64,000 bases of DNA from ZC4RG42 sp036676355 (GTDB lineage Bacteria; Pseudomonadota; Gammaproteobacteria; Burkholderiales; SG8-39), in NCBI GenBank assembly GCA_036676355.1, contig JAKFDA010000085.1, positions 18,057 to 82,056 on the forward strand, written 5' to 3'. Within the stretch, counting starts at the first letter, position 1. The number at the start of each line of letters is the position of its first letter. Made by a program: the position numbers and the translations under genes. The notes under the pieces are model-generated. The model was not told the origin of the DNA. It was given only the letters and a program-made list of their open reading frames with translations, and made no database searches. This document shows positions 8,855 to 17,934 of this stretch, one piece after another.

Positions 8855-9790
8855 TTAGCGCAACGCGCCCTCGGTCAACATGGACTTGAAGCCCTTCGCC
8901 ATGGTGGCGCCGAAACGTTTGGCGAAGCGCTGAGCCAACCCTTCGCGCTGCGTGAAGTCGGCCACCTGTTCCGCCTTGATGACGTCTCGCGCCACCGTGT
9001 TCACGTTTCCAAGGTCATCGGCCAGCCCCAATTCCACACTGCGCGCGCCGGTCCAGATCAGTCCGCTGAAAATGCCGGGCGCATCCTTCAGACGGGTGCC
9101 GCGCCCTTGCTTGACCGCGTCGATGAATTGCGTGTGTATTTCGTCCAGCATCACTTGCGCATGCTGCACATGCTCGGGCTTGAGCGGCGAAAACGGATCG
9201 AGGAAGGCCTTGTTGTCGCCGGACGTCATGACGCGCCGTTCGACGCCGAGCTTGTCGATCACTTCGACGAAACCGAACTGATCCATGACCACGCCGATCG
9301 AGCCGACCAGGCTGGCTTTATCCACATAAATACGATCGGTCGCGGCGGCGATGTAATAGCCGCCGGAAGCGCAGACGTCCTCCACCACCGCATAGATCGG
9401 GATATCCGGGTGCGCACCGCGCAGGCGACGGATCTCGTCATAGATGATGCCGGCCTGGACCGGGCTGCCGCCCGGGCTGTTGATGCGCACAATGACGCCC
9501 TTGGTATTGCTGTCCTTGAAGGCGGCCTGCAGCGAAGTGGTGACGTTTTCTGCGCTGGCGTCGCCGTCCGTGTCGATCACGCCATCGATATCGACCAGTG
9601 CCGTATGGCCACCCGCAAGTTCGGTTGCCGGCACCCAGTCGAACAGCATCACCACCAGCACGGTGATATAGGCGAGTGTCGCGAGCTTGAAGAAGATGCC
9701 CCAACGCCGTGCGCGCCGCTGTTCCTTCAATGCGCCGAACGCCAGCCGTTCGAGTACGCTGCGCTCCCAGTTTCTGTCCTCGTCCGCCAT
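8855..9790 (-). CDS. sppA: S49 family signal peptide peptidase (SppA-like)
   Basis: This 311-residue single-domain S49 protease has one membrane anchor at about residues 33-50. The predicted Ser/Lys dyad is Ser142 in CASGGYYIA and Lys194 in SGDNKAFLDPF. RINSPGG near 102-108 forms the oxyanion region. It would degrade signal peptides or membrane-protein fragments on the periplasmic side. It is the short form, half the size of E. coli SppA. It lies 10 bp downstream of the Rieske gene, in one operon with the HAD and rluC genes. Confidence 0.92.
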   Translation of the reverse strand: MADEDRNWERSVLERLAFGALKEQRRARRWGIFFKLATLAYITVLVVMLFDWVPATELAGGHTALVDIDGVIDTDGDASAENVTTSLQAAFKDSNTKGVIVRINSPGGSPVQAGIIYDEIRRLRGAHPDIPIYAVVEDVCASGGYYIAAATDRIYVDKASLVGSIGVVMDQFGFVEVIDKLGVERRVMTSGDNKAFLDPFSPLKPEHVQHAQVMLDEIHTQFIDAVKQGRGTRLKDAPGIFSGLIWTGARSVELGLADDLGNVNTVARDVIKAEQVADFTQREGLAQRFAKRFGATMAKGFKSMLTEGALR

Positions 9791-9800
9791 AACCGTTCCT

Positions 9801-10151
9801 TCAAGAATCCTGTTTCAATTCGATGCGGCCGTCGCGCTCTTCAACCGCGATCGGTATCAATCGTCCGCCACGACAGGGGCCGCTCAGGCATACGCCCGAC
9901 GCGGGATCGTACAGCGCGCCATGGGTGGCGCATATCAGCAAACCTGTTTCCGGATCGAAGAACCGGCCTTCCTGCCAATCCAGTTGCACACCGACATGCG
10001 CGCAGCGGTTGAGATACGCACGCACCTCGCCGGCGTGCCGGATGACAAACGCGGGGTTCTGTCCGCCTTCGCCGTCGACTTCGAAGCGCACGCCCGGCCC
10101 GTCGTCGATGAGCGCGGCGCTGGCGCAAATCACGCGTTCGTTCTGAGCCAT
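9801..10151 (-). CDS. Small Rieske [2Fe-2S] protein
   Basis: This 116-residue soluble ferredoxin-type Rieske protein has both cluster motifs: Cys50-x-His52 (CAHVG) and Cys74-x-x-His77 (CATHGALYD). No membrane segment or oxygenase domain is present. Stand-alone Rieske proteins of this size are common between gph/rluC and sppA in betaproteobacteria, with unknown partner. The start overlaps the 3' end of the HAD gene by 22 bp. Confidence 0.88.
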   Translation of the reverse strand: MAQNERVICASAALIDDGPGVRFEVDGEGGQNPAFVIRHAGEVRAYLNRCAHVGVQLDWQEGRFFDPETGLLICATHGALYDPASGVCLSGPCRGGRLIPIAVEERDGRIELKQDS

Positions 10152-10786
10152 TGATGCAGGTCGGTCATGGAATCGAGCATCGCAAGCGAATCCATGCGAA
10201 TCAGCTCATCGGACGGATGCGCGCCGTAGGTCACCGCCACGGCCGACACGCCGGCGTTGGCGGCCATGCCGAGATCGTGCGTCGTATCGCCGATCATCAA
10301 AGTGCGTTCCCGATCGGCGCCCAGCTCCTCGATCAATTCAAGGAGCATGTCGGGTGCCGGCTTGGGCGTGCACTGATCGGCGCAGCGCGTGGCGACGAAG
10401 CGCTGCTCCAAGCCGGTGTTCTCCAGCGCGCGCGTCAGACCTGCCCGGCTTTTACCCGTGGCAACCGCTAGCAGATGGCCACGGTTTTCCAGTTCGGCCA
10501 GCATTTCGAGTGTGCCGGCGAACAGCGGCAGATCCGGATCGCGCTGAAACCAGTGGAAGCGATAGCGCTCGATCATCTTCGTGTAGTCGCTCGCCGGCAG
10601 TCCCGGGCAGGCGTAAGCCATGGCGTCGTGCAAGCCGAGTCCGATGACGTGACTGGCGCGCTGATCATCGGGCACCGGCAATTCCAGATCGCGGCAGGCG
10701 TTCTGAATCGAGGCGACGATGGCAGCCGCTGAATCCATCAGCGTGCCATCCCAATCGAAAACAACAAGATCAAAGCGTTGCGGCAT
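10130..10786 (-). CDS. HAD-family hydrolase (phosphoglycolate phosphatase-like)
   Basis: This 218-residue HAD phosphatase has motif I DWDGTLMDS (Asp11 nucleophile, Asp13 acid). It also has VATGKSRAGL (motif II/III region) and MIGDTTHDLGMAANAG (motif IV). The cap domain is helical, as in Gph/PGP-like enzymes. The substrate cannot be read from the sequence. The gene overlaps both the upstream rluC end (17 bp) and the downstream Rieske start (22 bp), so the three are translated as a tight block. Confidence 0.85.
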   Translation of the reverse strand: MPQRFDLVVFDWDGTLMDSAAAIVASIQNACRDLELPVPDDQRASHVIGLGLHDAMAYACPGLPASDYTKMIERYRFHWFQRDPDLPLFAGTLEMLAELENRGHLLAVATGKSRAGLTRALENTGLEQRFVATRCADQCTPKPAPDMLLELIEELGADRERTLMIGDTTHDLGMAANAGVSAVAVTYGAHPSDELIRMDSLAMLDSMTDLHQWLRTNA

Positions 10787-11768
10787 GTTCTACAGTATTC
10801 ACTTCAAGAAAGGTGGCCAGATCGGCAGGCAGTGGCGCCTGCAGTTCCAGCGGCACCTCGGTCAGCGGATGGATCATGCGCAATTCCGCGGCATGCAGGA
10901 ACATCCGCTTCAATCCCGCTTTGGACAAAGCGCGATTCAATTCGAAATCGCCGTATTTATCATCGCCGAGGATGGGAAACCCCAGATGCGCGAGATGCAC
11001 CCGTATCTGGTGCGTGCGGCCGGTATCGAGAATGGCGCGCAACAAAGTGTAGGGGCCGGCCGCCTGAACGAATTCGAAGCGTGTGCGGGCCGCGACGCCT
11101 TCCTTGTCTACGCTTACGCGCCGCTCTCCCTCTTTAGTCAGATACTTGCGTAAGGAAAGAGAGATATTACGTGAGCTCTGCTCCCACATCCCTTTGACCA
11201 TGGCGAAGTAGGCTTTGTGCACCTCGCCGTCGCGCATGGCGGTGTGCAGGCGGGTCAGCGCCGAGCGTTTCTTGGCCAGCATGAGCAGGCCGGAAGTTTC
11301 CTTGTCGAGCCGATGCACCAGCTCGAGAAAACGGCAATTCGGCCGCGCCGCGCGTAACTGCTCTATGACACCGAAACTGATGCCGCTGCCGCCGTGGACG
11401 GCAACACCGGCCGGCTTGTTGATGACAAGCAGCGCATCATCCTCGTATACGACGGGAAAGCCCGGATCGGGACGAGCCTTCGGCGTTGCCTTGGGCGCCG
11501 CGGTCCGAACCGGCGGGATGCGGACCTTGTCGCCCACCTGCAGGCGGTAGGTCGCATCGATGCGACCGCTGTTGACCCGAACTTCCCCGGAGCGCAGCAG
11601 CCGGTAAATATGGCTGCGCGGCACGCCCTTCAATTCGCGCAGCAGGAAGTTGTCGATACGCTGATCGGCGCTCTGCTCGTCGACCGCCACGACCGACACC
11701 TGTGGCGCCGATCGGGAAGACGGCCGCGTGGGCGAAGATCGTTGCAATGCCTTTTTTAAATCCTTCAT
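10770..11768 (-). CDS. rluC: 23S rRNA pseudouridine synthase RluC
   Basis: This 332-residue protein has an N-terminal S4 RNA-binding domain (about residues 36-95; QRIDNFLLRELKGVPRSHIY). A RluA-family catalytic domain follows with Asp155 in LVHRLDKETSGLL. It modifies uridines in the large-subunit rRNA (955, 2504 and 2580 in E. coli). The frame continues upstream to 11822, but MKDLKKALQ at 11768 fits the family. Divergence from rne is the usual arrangement. Confidence 0.92.
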   Translation of the reverse strand: MKDLKKALQRSSPTRPSSRSAPQVSVVAVDEQSADQRIDNFLLRELKGVPRSHIYRLLRSGEVRVNSGRIDATYRLQVGDKVRIPPVRTAAPKATPKARPDPGFPVVYEDDALLVINKPAGVAVHGGSGISFGVIEQLRAARPNCRFLELVHRLDKETSGLLMLAKKRSALTRLHTAMRDGEVHKAYFAMVKGMWEQSSRNISLSLRKYLTKEGERRVSVDKEGVAARTRFEFVQAAGPYTLLRAILDTGRTHQIRVHLAHLGFPILGDDKYGDFELNRALSKAGLKRMFLHAAELRMIHPLTEVPLELQAPLPADLATFLEVNTVEHAATL

Positions 11769-12373
11769 TCTGCTTATACTCGGACCGCTGCCTTCGATCG
11801 CGGGACAGCGGCCCAAAGGCAAGGAATGCCTGCGCCGCCAGCACGTCCCCGGCCATCGGGAGGTCTGCGAAACAGCGACATCGTGTTATGAGACAGCGAA
11901 GCCTGCGAGCGCCGGAGTGGCGCTAACGCTTTGTAAGGCATCGCATCGAGGAGAACATGGGTTGCTTCATGCAGAGCTTCTTAATGCCGCGAAGTTGGGC
12001 TGGTCCACTGTTAGAAGCCCTTCAGCTGGTTAACTCGCTCACCAGAAGTAGCGATGGTAATTCATTTCAGCGCGACGGAATCACTACGGAAGTTCTGATC
12101 AATCGCTTTCGCATGTGGTGTCGCAGGTTATTGGCCGATTTGATGCGTTGCTCGACGATGTCGCCGCTCGCCCCGCCAAGCCCCTGTGCGATCTATGCAC
12201 CGGTTCTACAGACTCTTCCTAGCCGATTCGCGCCGCCGACATACGGGCGGCGCATGAAGCACAGACAAACCTCACTGACCAACGTACCCACTCAACCGTA
12301 CACAAAGACGATGTAGATCACGTCCAAAACGTCAGCGGCGTTTAGTCCTGCCCGCGCGCAGGAGAAGAACTAA
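11769..12373 (+). other. rluC-rne intergenic region / long rne leader
   Basis: 605 bp without a credible gene. Short reading frames here have no family features. A TATACT at 11775-11780 could be a -10 element facing rne (T-rich stretch 17 bp upstream, poor -35), which would give a leader near 590 nt. In enterobacteria the rne leader folds and lets RNase E control its own mRNA; a similar role is inferred here. The rne ATG at 12374 is preceded by a good ribosome site (GGAGAAGAACTAA). Confidence 0.5.
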
Positions 12374-15169
12374 ATGAAGCGCATGCTGTTCAATGCGACG
12401 CAAGCCGAGGAACTCCGCGTTGCGATCGTCGATGGTCAGAAACTGATCGACCTCGACATCGAATCGGCCAGTAAAGAGCAACGTAAGAGCAACATTTATA
12501 AAGGCGTCATCACCCGCGTAGAACCCAGTCTTGAAGCCGCGTTCGTCGATTACGGCACCGAACGTCACGGCTTTCTGCCCTTCAAGGAAATCGCTCGCGC
12601 GTACTTCAAGCGCGACGCCGATCCCGGCCGTGCCCGCATCCAGGACGTCATCGATGAGGGCACCGAACTCATCGTGCAAGTCGAGAAGGACGAACGCGGC
12701 ACCAAGGGTGCGGCGCTCACCACCTTCATCAGCCTCGCCGGTCGTTATCTCGTCCTGATGCCGAACAATCCGCGCGGCGGCGGCGTATCGCGTCGCGTGG
12801 AAGGCGAAGAGCGCAACGAACTGCGCGACATCATGGATCGCCTGCCCGTGCCGCAAGGCATGAGCATCATCGGGCGTACCGCCGGCATCAGCCGCAGCTT
12901 CGAAGAGCTGGAGTGGGATCTCAACTACCTGCTCAAGCTGTGGGGCAAGATCGTCGAGGCCTCCGAGCCGCAGAAGGACGATCACAACAAGCTGATCAAT
13001 CCCGCGCCCTACCTGATCTACCAGGAATCCAGCCTGGTGATCCGCGCCATCCGCGATTACTTCCAGCCCGACATCGGCGAAATCCTCATCGATACCGACG
13101 CGATCTTTGAACAGACCGCGGCGTTCATGAGCAACGTCATGCCGGACAACATCAATCGCGTGAAGCGTTATCAGGACGATATTCCGCTGTTCTCGCGTTT
13201 CCAGATCGAGCATCAGATCGAGACGGCCTACTCGCGTCAGGTTTCATTGCCGGCGGGCGGCGCGATCGTCATCGATCACACCGAAGCGCTGGTGTCCGTG
13301 GACGTGAACTCGGCGCGCGCCACCAAAGGCGGCGACATCGAGGAGACGGCGTTCCGCACCAACCTCGAAGCGGCCGAGGAAATCGCCCGTCAGTTGCGCT
13401 TGCGCGACCTGGGCGGCCTGATCGTCATCGACTTCATCGACATGGAAAGCCAGCGCAATCAGCGCGAAGTCGAGAACCGGCTGCGTGAAGCGTTGCGTTT
13501 CGATCGCGCCCGCGTGCAGATGGGCAAGATCTCGCGCTTCGGCCTCATGGAACTGTCACGTCAGCGCCTGCGCCCGGCGCTCGGCGAAGGCAGCACCATG
13601 ACCTGCCCGCGCTGTAACGGCACCGGTCATATCCGTGGCGTCGAATCCACCGCCCTGCACATCCTGCGCATCATTCAGGAAGAGGCGATGAAGGAAAACA
13701 GCGCCGCCGTGCACGCTCAGGTCCCGGTCGATGTGGCGACTTTCCTGCTGAATGAAAAGCGCGGCGAGATTCACTCGGTCGAGGCGCGCCTGAAAGTGAA
13801 CGTTGTGCTTATCCCCAATGTTCATCTGGAAACACCCCACTACAGCATCGAGCGCCTGCGCCACGACGACCTGAACCAGGAAGGCGTACTGCCGGCAAGT
13901 TACAACCTGGTCGACGTACCGGTCGAGGAGAAGGTCGCGGCGGTAAACGGAAAGGAAGATCGTCCGGCGCGCCCACAGGCTGCGGTGCGAGGCGTCACCC
14001 CCGAACAACCGGCGCCGATGGCGGCCCGCCCCGCTGCGTCGGCCACAACGGAAGACGCGCGATCGGGCATTATCGACCGCATTTTCGGCTGGTTCCGCCG
14101 GGTCGAAAGCACTCCCGCACCGGCTGTCCCCGTCAAGGCGACCCCGACCGGCGGCCGAGGTCGCAGCGAGCCGCGGCGCGAACGTCCGGAACACAGTCGT
14201 GATCGCGGGCAGGAGCCGCGTCAGCGCGATCGTCAGCCGCGCGGTGAACGTCAAGCGCGCGGCCAGGAGCCCCAGCAGCGTCAACCACGCGAGCCGCGTC
14301 CGCCGCGTGAAGCGCGCGAGCCGCGCGAACAACGCGAGCAGAAACAGGAGTCGCGCACCCCGGAACGTCAACGCGAGCCGCGCGAGCCGCGCGAACCGCG
14401 TGGCGAGGGGCAGCATTCGCATCAACAGCGACAGCGCCAACCCAAAGCCGAGCAGCAACAGGCTGTGCCGGCCGGTACCAACGGTCAGGCGGCACCGGTT
14501 GTTGCAGGAGAAGACGGCGAGCGCGACCGTCGTCGTCGCCGTGGCCGTCGCGGTCGCGGAGGCGATCGTGGCGAACGCCAAGCCGAACAACGGCCGCAAA
14601 GCGAGGTAACAGACTCGACCGAAGCGTTGGCCACGCCTGCCGCGCCGATCGCCGCCGTATCGCCAGCCATTGAGCCGGCAGCGCAACTCGGCCATGCCGT
14701 GCCGGTGGAAGAAGCGCAATCCGAAGTGCAACGCGGCGTAACTGTCGGTGAACTCGGCGACGAGCTCATCGCTCGGCATGAAGAAGCGCCGGCGGTTCCA
14801 CAGACGCGGATCGAGCCACAGGAAGCGGAAGAGCAAGTTCATTCGTACGCTGCCCCCGCCCTTGCGACGGAAGAGCAAGCAGCAGCGCCGGAAGTGCCGG
14901 CGCCTGTGGCACCCGCGCCGGTCGAAGTCTCACCGTCGACCGTTGAGGCCCCGGTGACACCGGTTACACCGCCACGCGTCAGCACCCCTCCGGCCAATCC
15001 GGATGAAGTGTTGAAAGACAGCGGTCTGGTGTTGATCGAGACCAAGGCGACCAGCGTGCAGCCGACAGCCGACCTCGAAGCGGTGCAACCGCAAGCCCCA
15101 CGCCGGCGTCGTGAACGTCGGCCGCCGCCCCCCAGCGAGCCGCTGCAGCAAGTGGAAACGCACAAGTAA
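12374..15169 (+). CDS. rne: Ribonuclease E
   Basis: This 931-residue endoribonuclease processes rRNA and tRNA and starts mRNA decay. The S1 RNA-binding domain is at about 36-120. The DNase I-like catalytic part contains VSVDVNSARATKGG and LIVIDFIDM, with the two metal-binding Asp. The zinc-link CPRCNGTGH is near residue 411. After about residue 530 the protein is low-complexity: Arg/Glu/Gln-rich (590-720), then Ala/Pro/Glu-rich, ending RRRRERRPPPP. That tail is the disordered degradosome scaffold. It is divergent from rluC and has its own terminator. Confidence 0.97.
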   Translation: MKRMLFNATQAEELRVAIVDGQKLIDLDIESASKEQRKSNIYKGVITRVEPSLEAAFVDYGTERHGFLPFKEIARAYFKRDADPGRARIQDVIDEGTELIVQVEKDERGTKGAALTTFISLAGRYLVLMPNNPRGGGVSRRVEGEERNELRDIMDRLPVPQGMSIIGRTAGISRSFEELEWDLNYLLKLWGKIVEASEPQKDDHNKLINPAPYLIYQESSLVIRAIRDYFQPDIGEILIDTDAIFEQTAAFMSNVMPDNINRVKRYQDDIPLFSRFQIEHQIETAYSRQVSLPAGGAIVIDHTEALVSVDVNSARATKGGDIEETAFRTNLEAAEEIARQLRLRDLGGLIVIDFIDMESQRNQREVENRLREALRFDRARVQMGKISRFGLMELSRQRLRPALGEGSTMTCPRCNGTGHIRGVESTALHILRIIQEEAMKENSAAVHAQVPVDVATFLLNEKRGEIHSVEARLKVNVVLIPNVHLETPHYSIERLRHDDLNQEGVLPASYNLVDVPVEEKVAAVNGKEDRPARPQAAVRGVTPEQPAPMAARPAASATTEDARSGIIDRIFGWFRRVESTPAPAVPVKATPTGGRGRSEPRRERPEHSRDRGQEPRQRDRQPRGERQARGQEPQQRQPREPRPPREAREPREQREQKQESRTPERQREPREPREPRGEGQHSHQQRQRQPKAEQQQAVPAGTNGQAAPVVAGEDGERDRRRRRGRRGRGGDRGERQAEQRPQSEVTDSTEALATPAAPIAAVSPAIEPAAQLGHAVPVEEAQSEVQRGVTVGELGDELIARHEEAPAVPQTRIEPQEAEEQVHSYAAPALATEEQAAAPEVPAPVAPAPVEVSPSTVEAPVTPVTPPRVSTPPANPDEVLKDSGLVLIETKATSVQPTADLEAVQPQAPRRRRERRPPPPSEPLQQVETHK

Positions 15170-15190
15170 AAGCAAGAGTCGGAAACTGCA

Positions 15191-15220
15191 AAGCCGCCTG
15201 AGCGATCAGGCGGCTTTCTT
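15191..15220 (+). terminator. Rho-independent terminator of rne
   Basis: AAGCCGCCTGA and TCAGGCGGCTT form an 11-bp stem with a short GCGA loop, followed by TCTTA. It begins 21 bp after the rne stop and also faces the convergent DUF3313 gene, so it may work in both directions. Confidence 0.85.
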
Positions 15221-15308
15221 ATGGGCCCGACCCCTTCTGCCCGAGGCGTCGACACCTTCTCCTGAGAAAAAGGTGAACCGACCTGCAAGCAGGCGCAGGC
15301 TTGTAGCG

Positions 15309-16007
15309 CTAACGAGGCGCGATAAACCGCGCCGCTTCAGCCGCGGAGCGCTGCGCCCATTGATCCATCAGCTTCTTCAACTGATCCACGGTGACCTGGC
15401 GTCCGGCGTTGCCCTGTTTGGTGACACGCTCGCCGCTGCCGCGACGCAGCCCGGAATAGAGCCGCTCATCGGTCATGCTGTCGCTCACCTTCGCCTCGAC
15501 CTGGATCACTGCGTCCTCGGGGCGGCCGCCGGTCGCTGCCGCTTTCGCACCGGTGGCGACCAGTGCGATGGGGAGGTATTGATAGGGTTTCAGGTCTTCG
15601 GTCTCACTGCCCACCGCCGTAAGCGCGACATTGATGCGCGCCACGCCTTGCCCCGGTTGCGGCACGAGCGTGAAGCGCTTGCCGAACTCGCGTCGCAAGG
15701 CCTGATTCATGTAGTCGCGAATCGCTTCGAGCTGTTGCTGACTCACTTCTTCGCTCGGTCGCGGCTGCGGATAAAATGTCACCGGTTCGAGCAGAACGGC
15801 CTGATAGCGGGTCGCCGTGAATTTCGGGTTCACGTAGCGGAAGATCGGCTCGCCCGCCGCAGTCTTGTCCTCACGTAGCTTGGAGTAGTCGCCGAGGTAG
15901 CCCGAATAGTGCTCGGGTTTTGCTCCCCCGGGCGAACTCGCGCACCCCGCGACCATCGCGGCGACGAAGAGGCCGAGACACGCTGCGTGGAATGATCCTC
16001 GTTTCAT
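15309..16007 (-). CDS. DUF3313-type lipoprotein
   Basis: This 232-residue protein has a lipobox (LFVAAMVAGCASS, Cys about residue 22) after a short signal peptide. The body carries YSGYLGDYSKLRED near the start and IRDYMNQALRREFGKRF mid-protein, features of DUF3313 lipoproteins. It is likely anchored in the outer membrane facing the periplasm; the function is unknown. It converges on rne and is followed upstream (39 bp) by another small exported protein. Confidence 0.75.
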   Translation of the reverse strand: MKRGSFHAACLGLFVAAMVAGCASSPGGAKPEHYSGYLGDYSKLREDKTAAGEPIFRYVNPKFTATRYQAVLLEPVTFYPQPRPSEEVSQQQLEAIRDYMNQALRREFGKRFTLVPQPGQGVARINVALTAVGSETEDLKPYQYLPIALVATGAKAAATGGRPEDAVIQVEAKVSDSMTDERLYSGLRRGSGERVTKQGNAGRQVTVDQLKKLMDQWAQRSAAEAARFIAPR

Positions 16008-16045
16008 GATGGTTCCTTTCGTTTACGTTTATCGATTGGCGGCGA

Positions 16046-16432
16046 TCACGGCGTCGTACACGCCCCGAACACCGCAAACACGCCGTTCGCGTTCGTCAAC
16101 GTGGCCACCATGCGCCCATCCGTTTGATCGACGGTGATGGTCCAGGCATAGCCGAGTTCGGAACCTCGAAGGATCATCTGCTCTCCGTCGGTCTCCATGG
16201 ATTGAATGGCCGATGTGCGCTTCTCTCCGAGCACGGTTTTATTCGCGAAGTCCAGGCGCATGAAAGGCGGCGCGCCGATGTCGGATGGCGTACCGGAAAT
16301 GCACCTGCCTTCGACGCAGTCGACGGCGGTTACCGACGCACAAAGCAAAGGCTTCGAGGCATCGAAATCGGCTGCGTATGCGCTCGCGGCGCAAGCTGTC
16401 GCAAGCAGTGCGAAGGGAAGCTTGAATGGCAT
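16046..16432 (-). CDS. Small exported protein, unknown function
   Basis: This 128-residue protein has a signal peptide (FALLATACAASAYA) and four or five cysteines in the mature part, e.g. LLCASVTAVDCVEGRC. I do not recognise a named family. The reading frame is open much further upstream, but AAAGGAG lies 8 nt before the ATG at 16432. The preceding glycine-zipper gene ends at 16444, so this start is chosen. The mature protein is predicted periplasmic. Confidence 0.65.
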   Translation of the reverse strand: MPFKLPFALLATACAASAYAADFDASKPLLCASVTAVDCVEGRCISGTPSDIGAPPFMRLDFANKTVLGEKRTSAIQSMETDGEQMILRGSELGYAWTITVDQTDGRMVATLTNANGVFAVFGACTTP

Positions 16433-16443
16433 GCCGGCTCCTT

Positions 16444-16923
16444 TCATTTCACCGTATAACCGCGACCTTCCATGCACGCGCCGAACGCGCGGTAATAAGT
16501 ATTGAGTTGCTGCTGACGCACATCCGTTTGCTGCTGTTGCGCAGCCGCCGCGTTCTGTCTGGCATTTCGTCCACCGGCCATCGTTCCCGCGACGGCACCG
16601 ATCCCGGCGCCCTGCCCGGTATCGCCTGCAATTGCGCCGATGGCGGCCCCGCCAAGCGCGCCTCGTGCCGCGCCGCGCATGCGTTCGCCGCCGCCGACGG
16701 AGGACGGCGCTTGGGGCGGTGGCGCCGCGGCGAGCGCCATCGGATCCACGCCGGTGCTTTGCTTCGCCCAACTTGAGCACTCGCCCTGGTCGCGTTGCTG
16801 CTGTTGTGCCGACTGACCCTTCGCGGGATAGATGACGGGCTGCTGCGCATGGAGAACGGGGGCGGCGCACAACAACAACATCATCACGAACCCGAGCACC
16901 TTCAATTCACTTCTGCGTTTCAT
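16444..16923 (-). CDS. Glycine-zipper envelope protein
   Basis: This 159-residue protein has a signal peptide (MMLLLCAAPVLHA). A glycine-zipper region at about residues 84-118 (GALGGAAIGAIAGDTGQGAG) resembles the YMGG-like/glycine-zipper families. Gln-rich segments flank it, and a C-terminal FGACMEGRGYTVK pattern is common in such proteins. It probably associates with the cell envelope; the function is unknown. It is the first gene of a short minus-strand set with the next exported protein. Confidence 0.7.
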   Translation of the reverse strand: MKRRSELKVLGFVMMLLLCAAPVLHAQQPVIYPAKGQSAQQQQRDQGECSSWAKQSTGVDPMALAAAPPPQAPSSVGGGERMRGAARGALGGAAIGAIAGDTGQGAGIGAVAGTMAGGRNARQNAAAAQQQQTDVRQQQLNTYYRAFGACMEGRGYTVK

Positions 16924-16950
16924 GGCTGTCCCCGCGTTGGCGCGATCCGC

Positions 16951-17739
16951 TCAGAACCTGATGTCCAGACTGAGATACGGGCCGCTGAGCGCAATGTCGT
17001 ACAGGAAGCGGCCGGCGCCGCCGCCATCGTCATAGTCGACCCTGAAATAGCGGTAGCCCAACTGCGCTTCGAGCACATCCGAAATGCGGTAGCCCACGCC
17101 GGCGATCGCCTGCCAGGTGAAATCCGCGCCGCCGGCGCCGACGTCGCCATGGAAAATCAGCGCCCAACGTTCCGTCAGCGGCGCGCGCAGACGCAGGCCG
17201 GCGAAACCGTCCACCCAATCCTTCGAGCGCGACCCGGATCGCGCCGCAAGCAATCCCGCGCCCAAGTCCACTTCGGTCTTGGCATGCACGTAGCGAATGC
17301 CGGCAAGCAGATCGATCGGCGCACGTCCGTTGATGACTCGATACGTCCCGGCGAGCGAATAGAACTGATGCGTGACTTCGACGTCCACGTCGCCGAACGC
17401 AGGACCCGGCGTATCGGCGTCGGCGGACAGCTTCGCGTAGAAACCGTCGAACAGCAGGCCGTAGCGATCCCTGCGCGCTTCGAACATGCCCATGAGCGCG
17501 AAATCGAGCGTGTCCCACACATCGGAAAAACTCGCATCCACGTCCACATCCGGCAACCGTCCGATGCCGACGTCGCCGTCGATGCCCACGGCCCAGAAAT
17601 AAGGCGTCAGCGAGAAGGTCCACGCATCGGCCGCGCTCGCCTGAGATTGCGCGCCCGCCGTTGACGCGAACAGCAGCCCGACCGCGACACCGGGAATTGC
17701 GAAGCGATAACGGTTGCGTTGCACGGCCGAGCGGAACAT
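16951..17739 (-). CDS. Outer-membrane beta-barrel protein
   Basis: This 262-residue protein has a signal peptide ending near STAGAQS. Alternating strands follow (FSLTPYFWAVGIDGDVGIG, VIDLLAGIRYVHAK-like segments), and a terminal aromatic Phe (LSLDIRF) is typical of outer-membrane barrels. The reading frame extends upstream to 17847. That extension lacks a signal and would contain a repeated regulatory motif at 17819-17837, so the start at 17739 is preferred. Ligand unknown. Confidence 0.7.
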   Translation of the reverse strand: MFRSAVQRNRYRFAIPGVAVGLLFASTAGAQSQASAADAWTFSLTPYFWAVGIDGDVGIGRLPDVDVDASFSDVWDTLDFALMGMFEARRDRYGLLFDGFYAKLSADADTPGPAFGDVDVEVTHQFYSLAGTYRVINGRAPIDLLAGIRYVHAKTEVDLGAGLLAARSGSRSKDWVDGFAGLRLRAPLTERWALIFHGDVGAGGADFTWQAIAGVGYRISDVLEAQLGYRYFRVDYDDGGGAGRFLYDIALSGPYLSLDIRF

Positions 17740-17818
17740 TCCATCACCGTCGATACGACACGCGCGATCGCACTGCCGCGCATTGGCAAGCACCATAACG
17801 CGCGCAACCTGGCGTTCA

Positions 17819-17837
17819 CATTGCCCTTTAGCCCCAA
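17819..17837 (-). promoter_or_regulatory. Repeated 19-bp motif, copy 1
   Basis: Minus strand TTGGGGCTAAAGGGCAATG, about 85 bp upstream of the barrel-protein ATG (17739). It matches copies 2-5 at the GG-C-A-GG core and ends in AATG like copy 2. This is the most divergent copy. Probable binding site of a response regulator (inference). Confidence 0.45.
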
Positions 17838-17934
17838 CAGGGATCAAGCCGGCGCACCCGCATATCAGTGTTCAGGACAGTTCGGGTACGGCGCATGCAC
17901 GCGCCTTTAGTTCCATTGTGTCGAGTGACGACGC

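Noticed and set aside
11957..12316. A 119-codon open frame before rne
   Set aside because: Lies in the rne leader, has no family features and unusual composition; more likely untranslated leader.
17740..17847. N-terminal extension of the barrel protein
   Set aside because: Would bury the signal peptide and run over motif copy 1.
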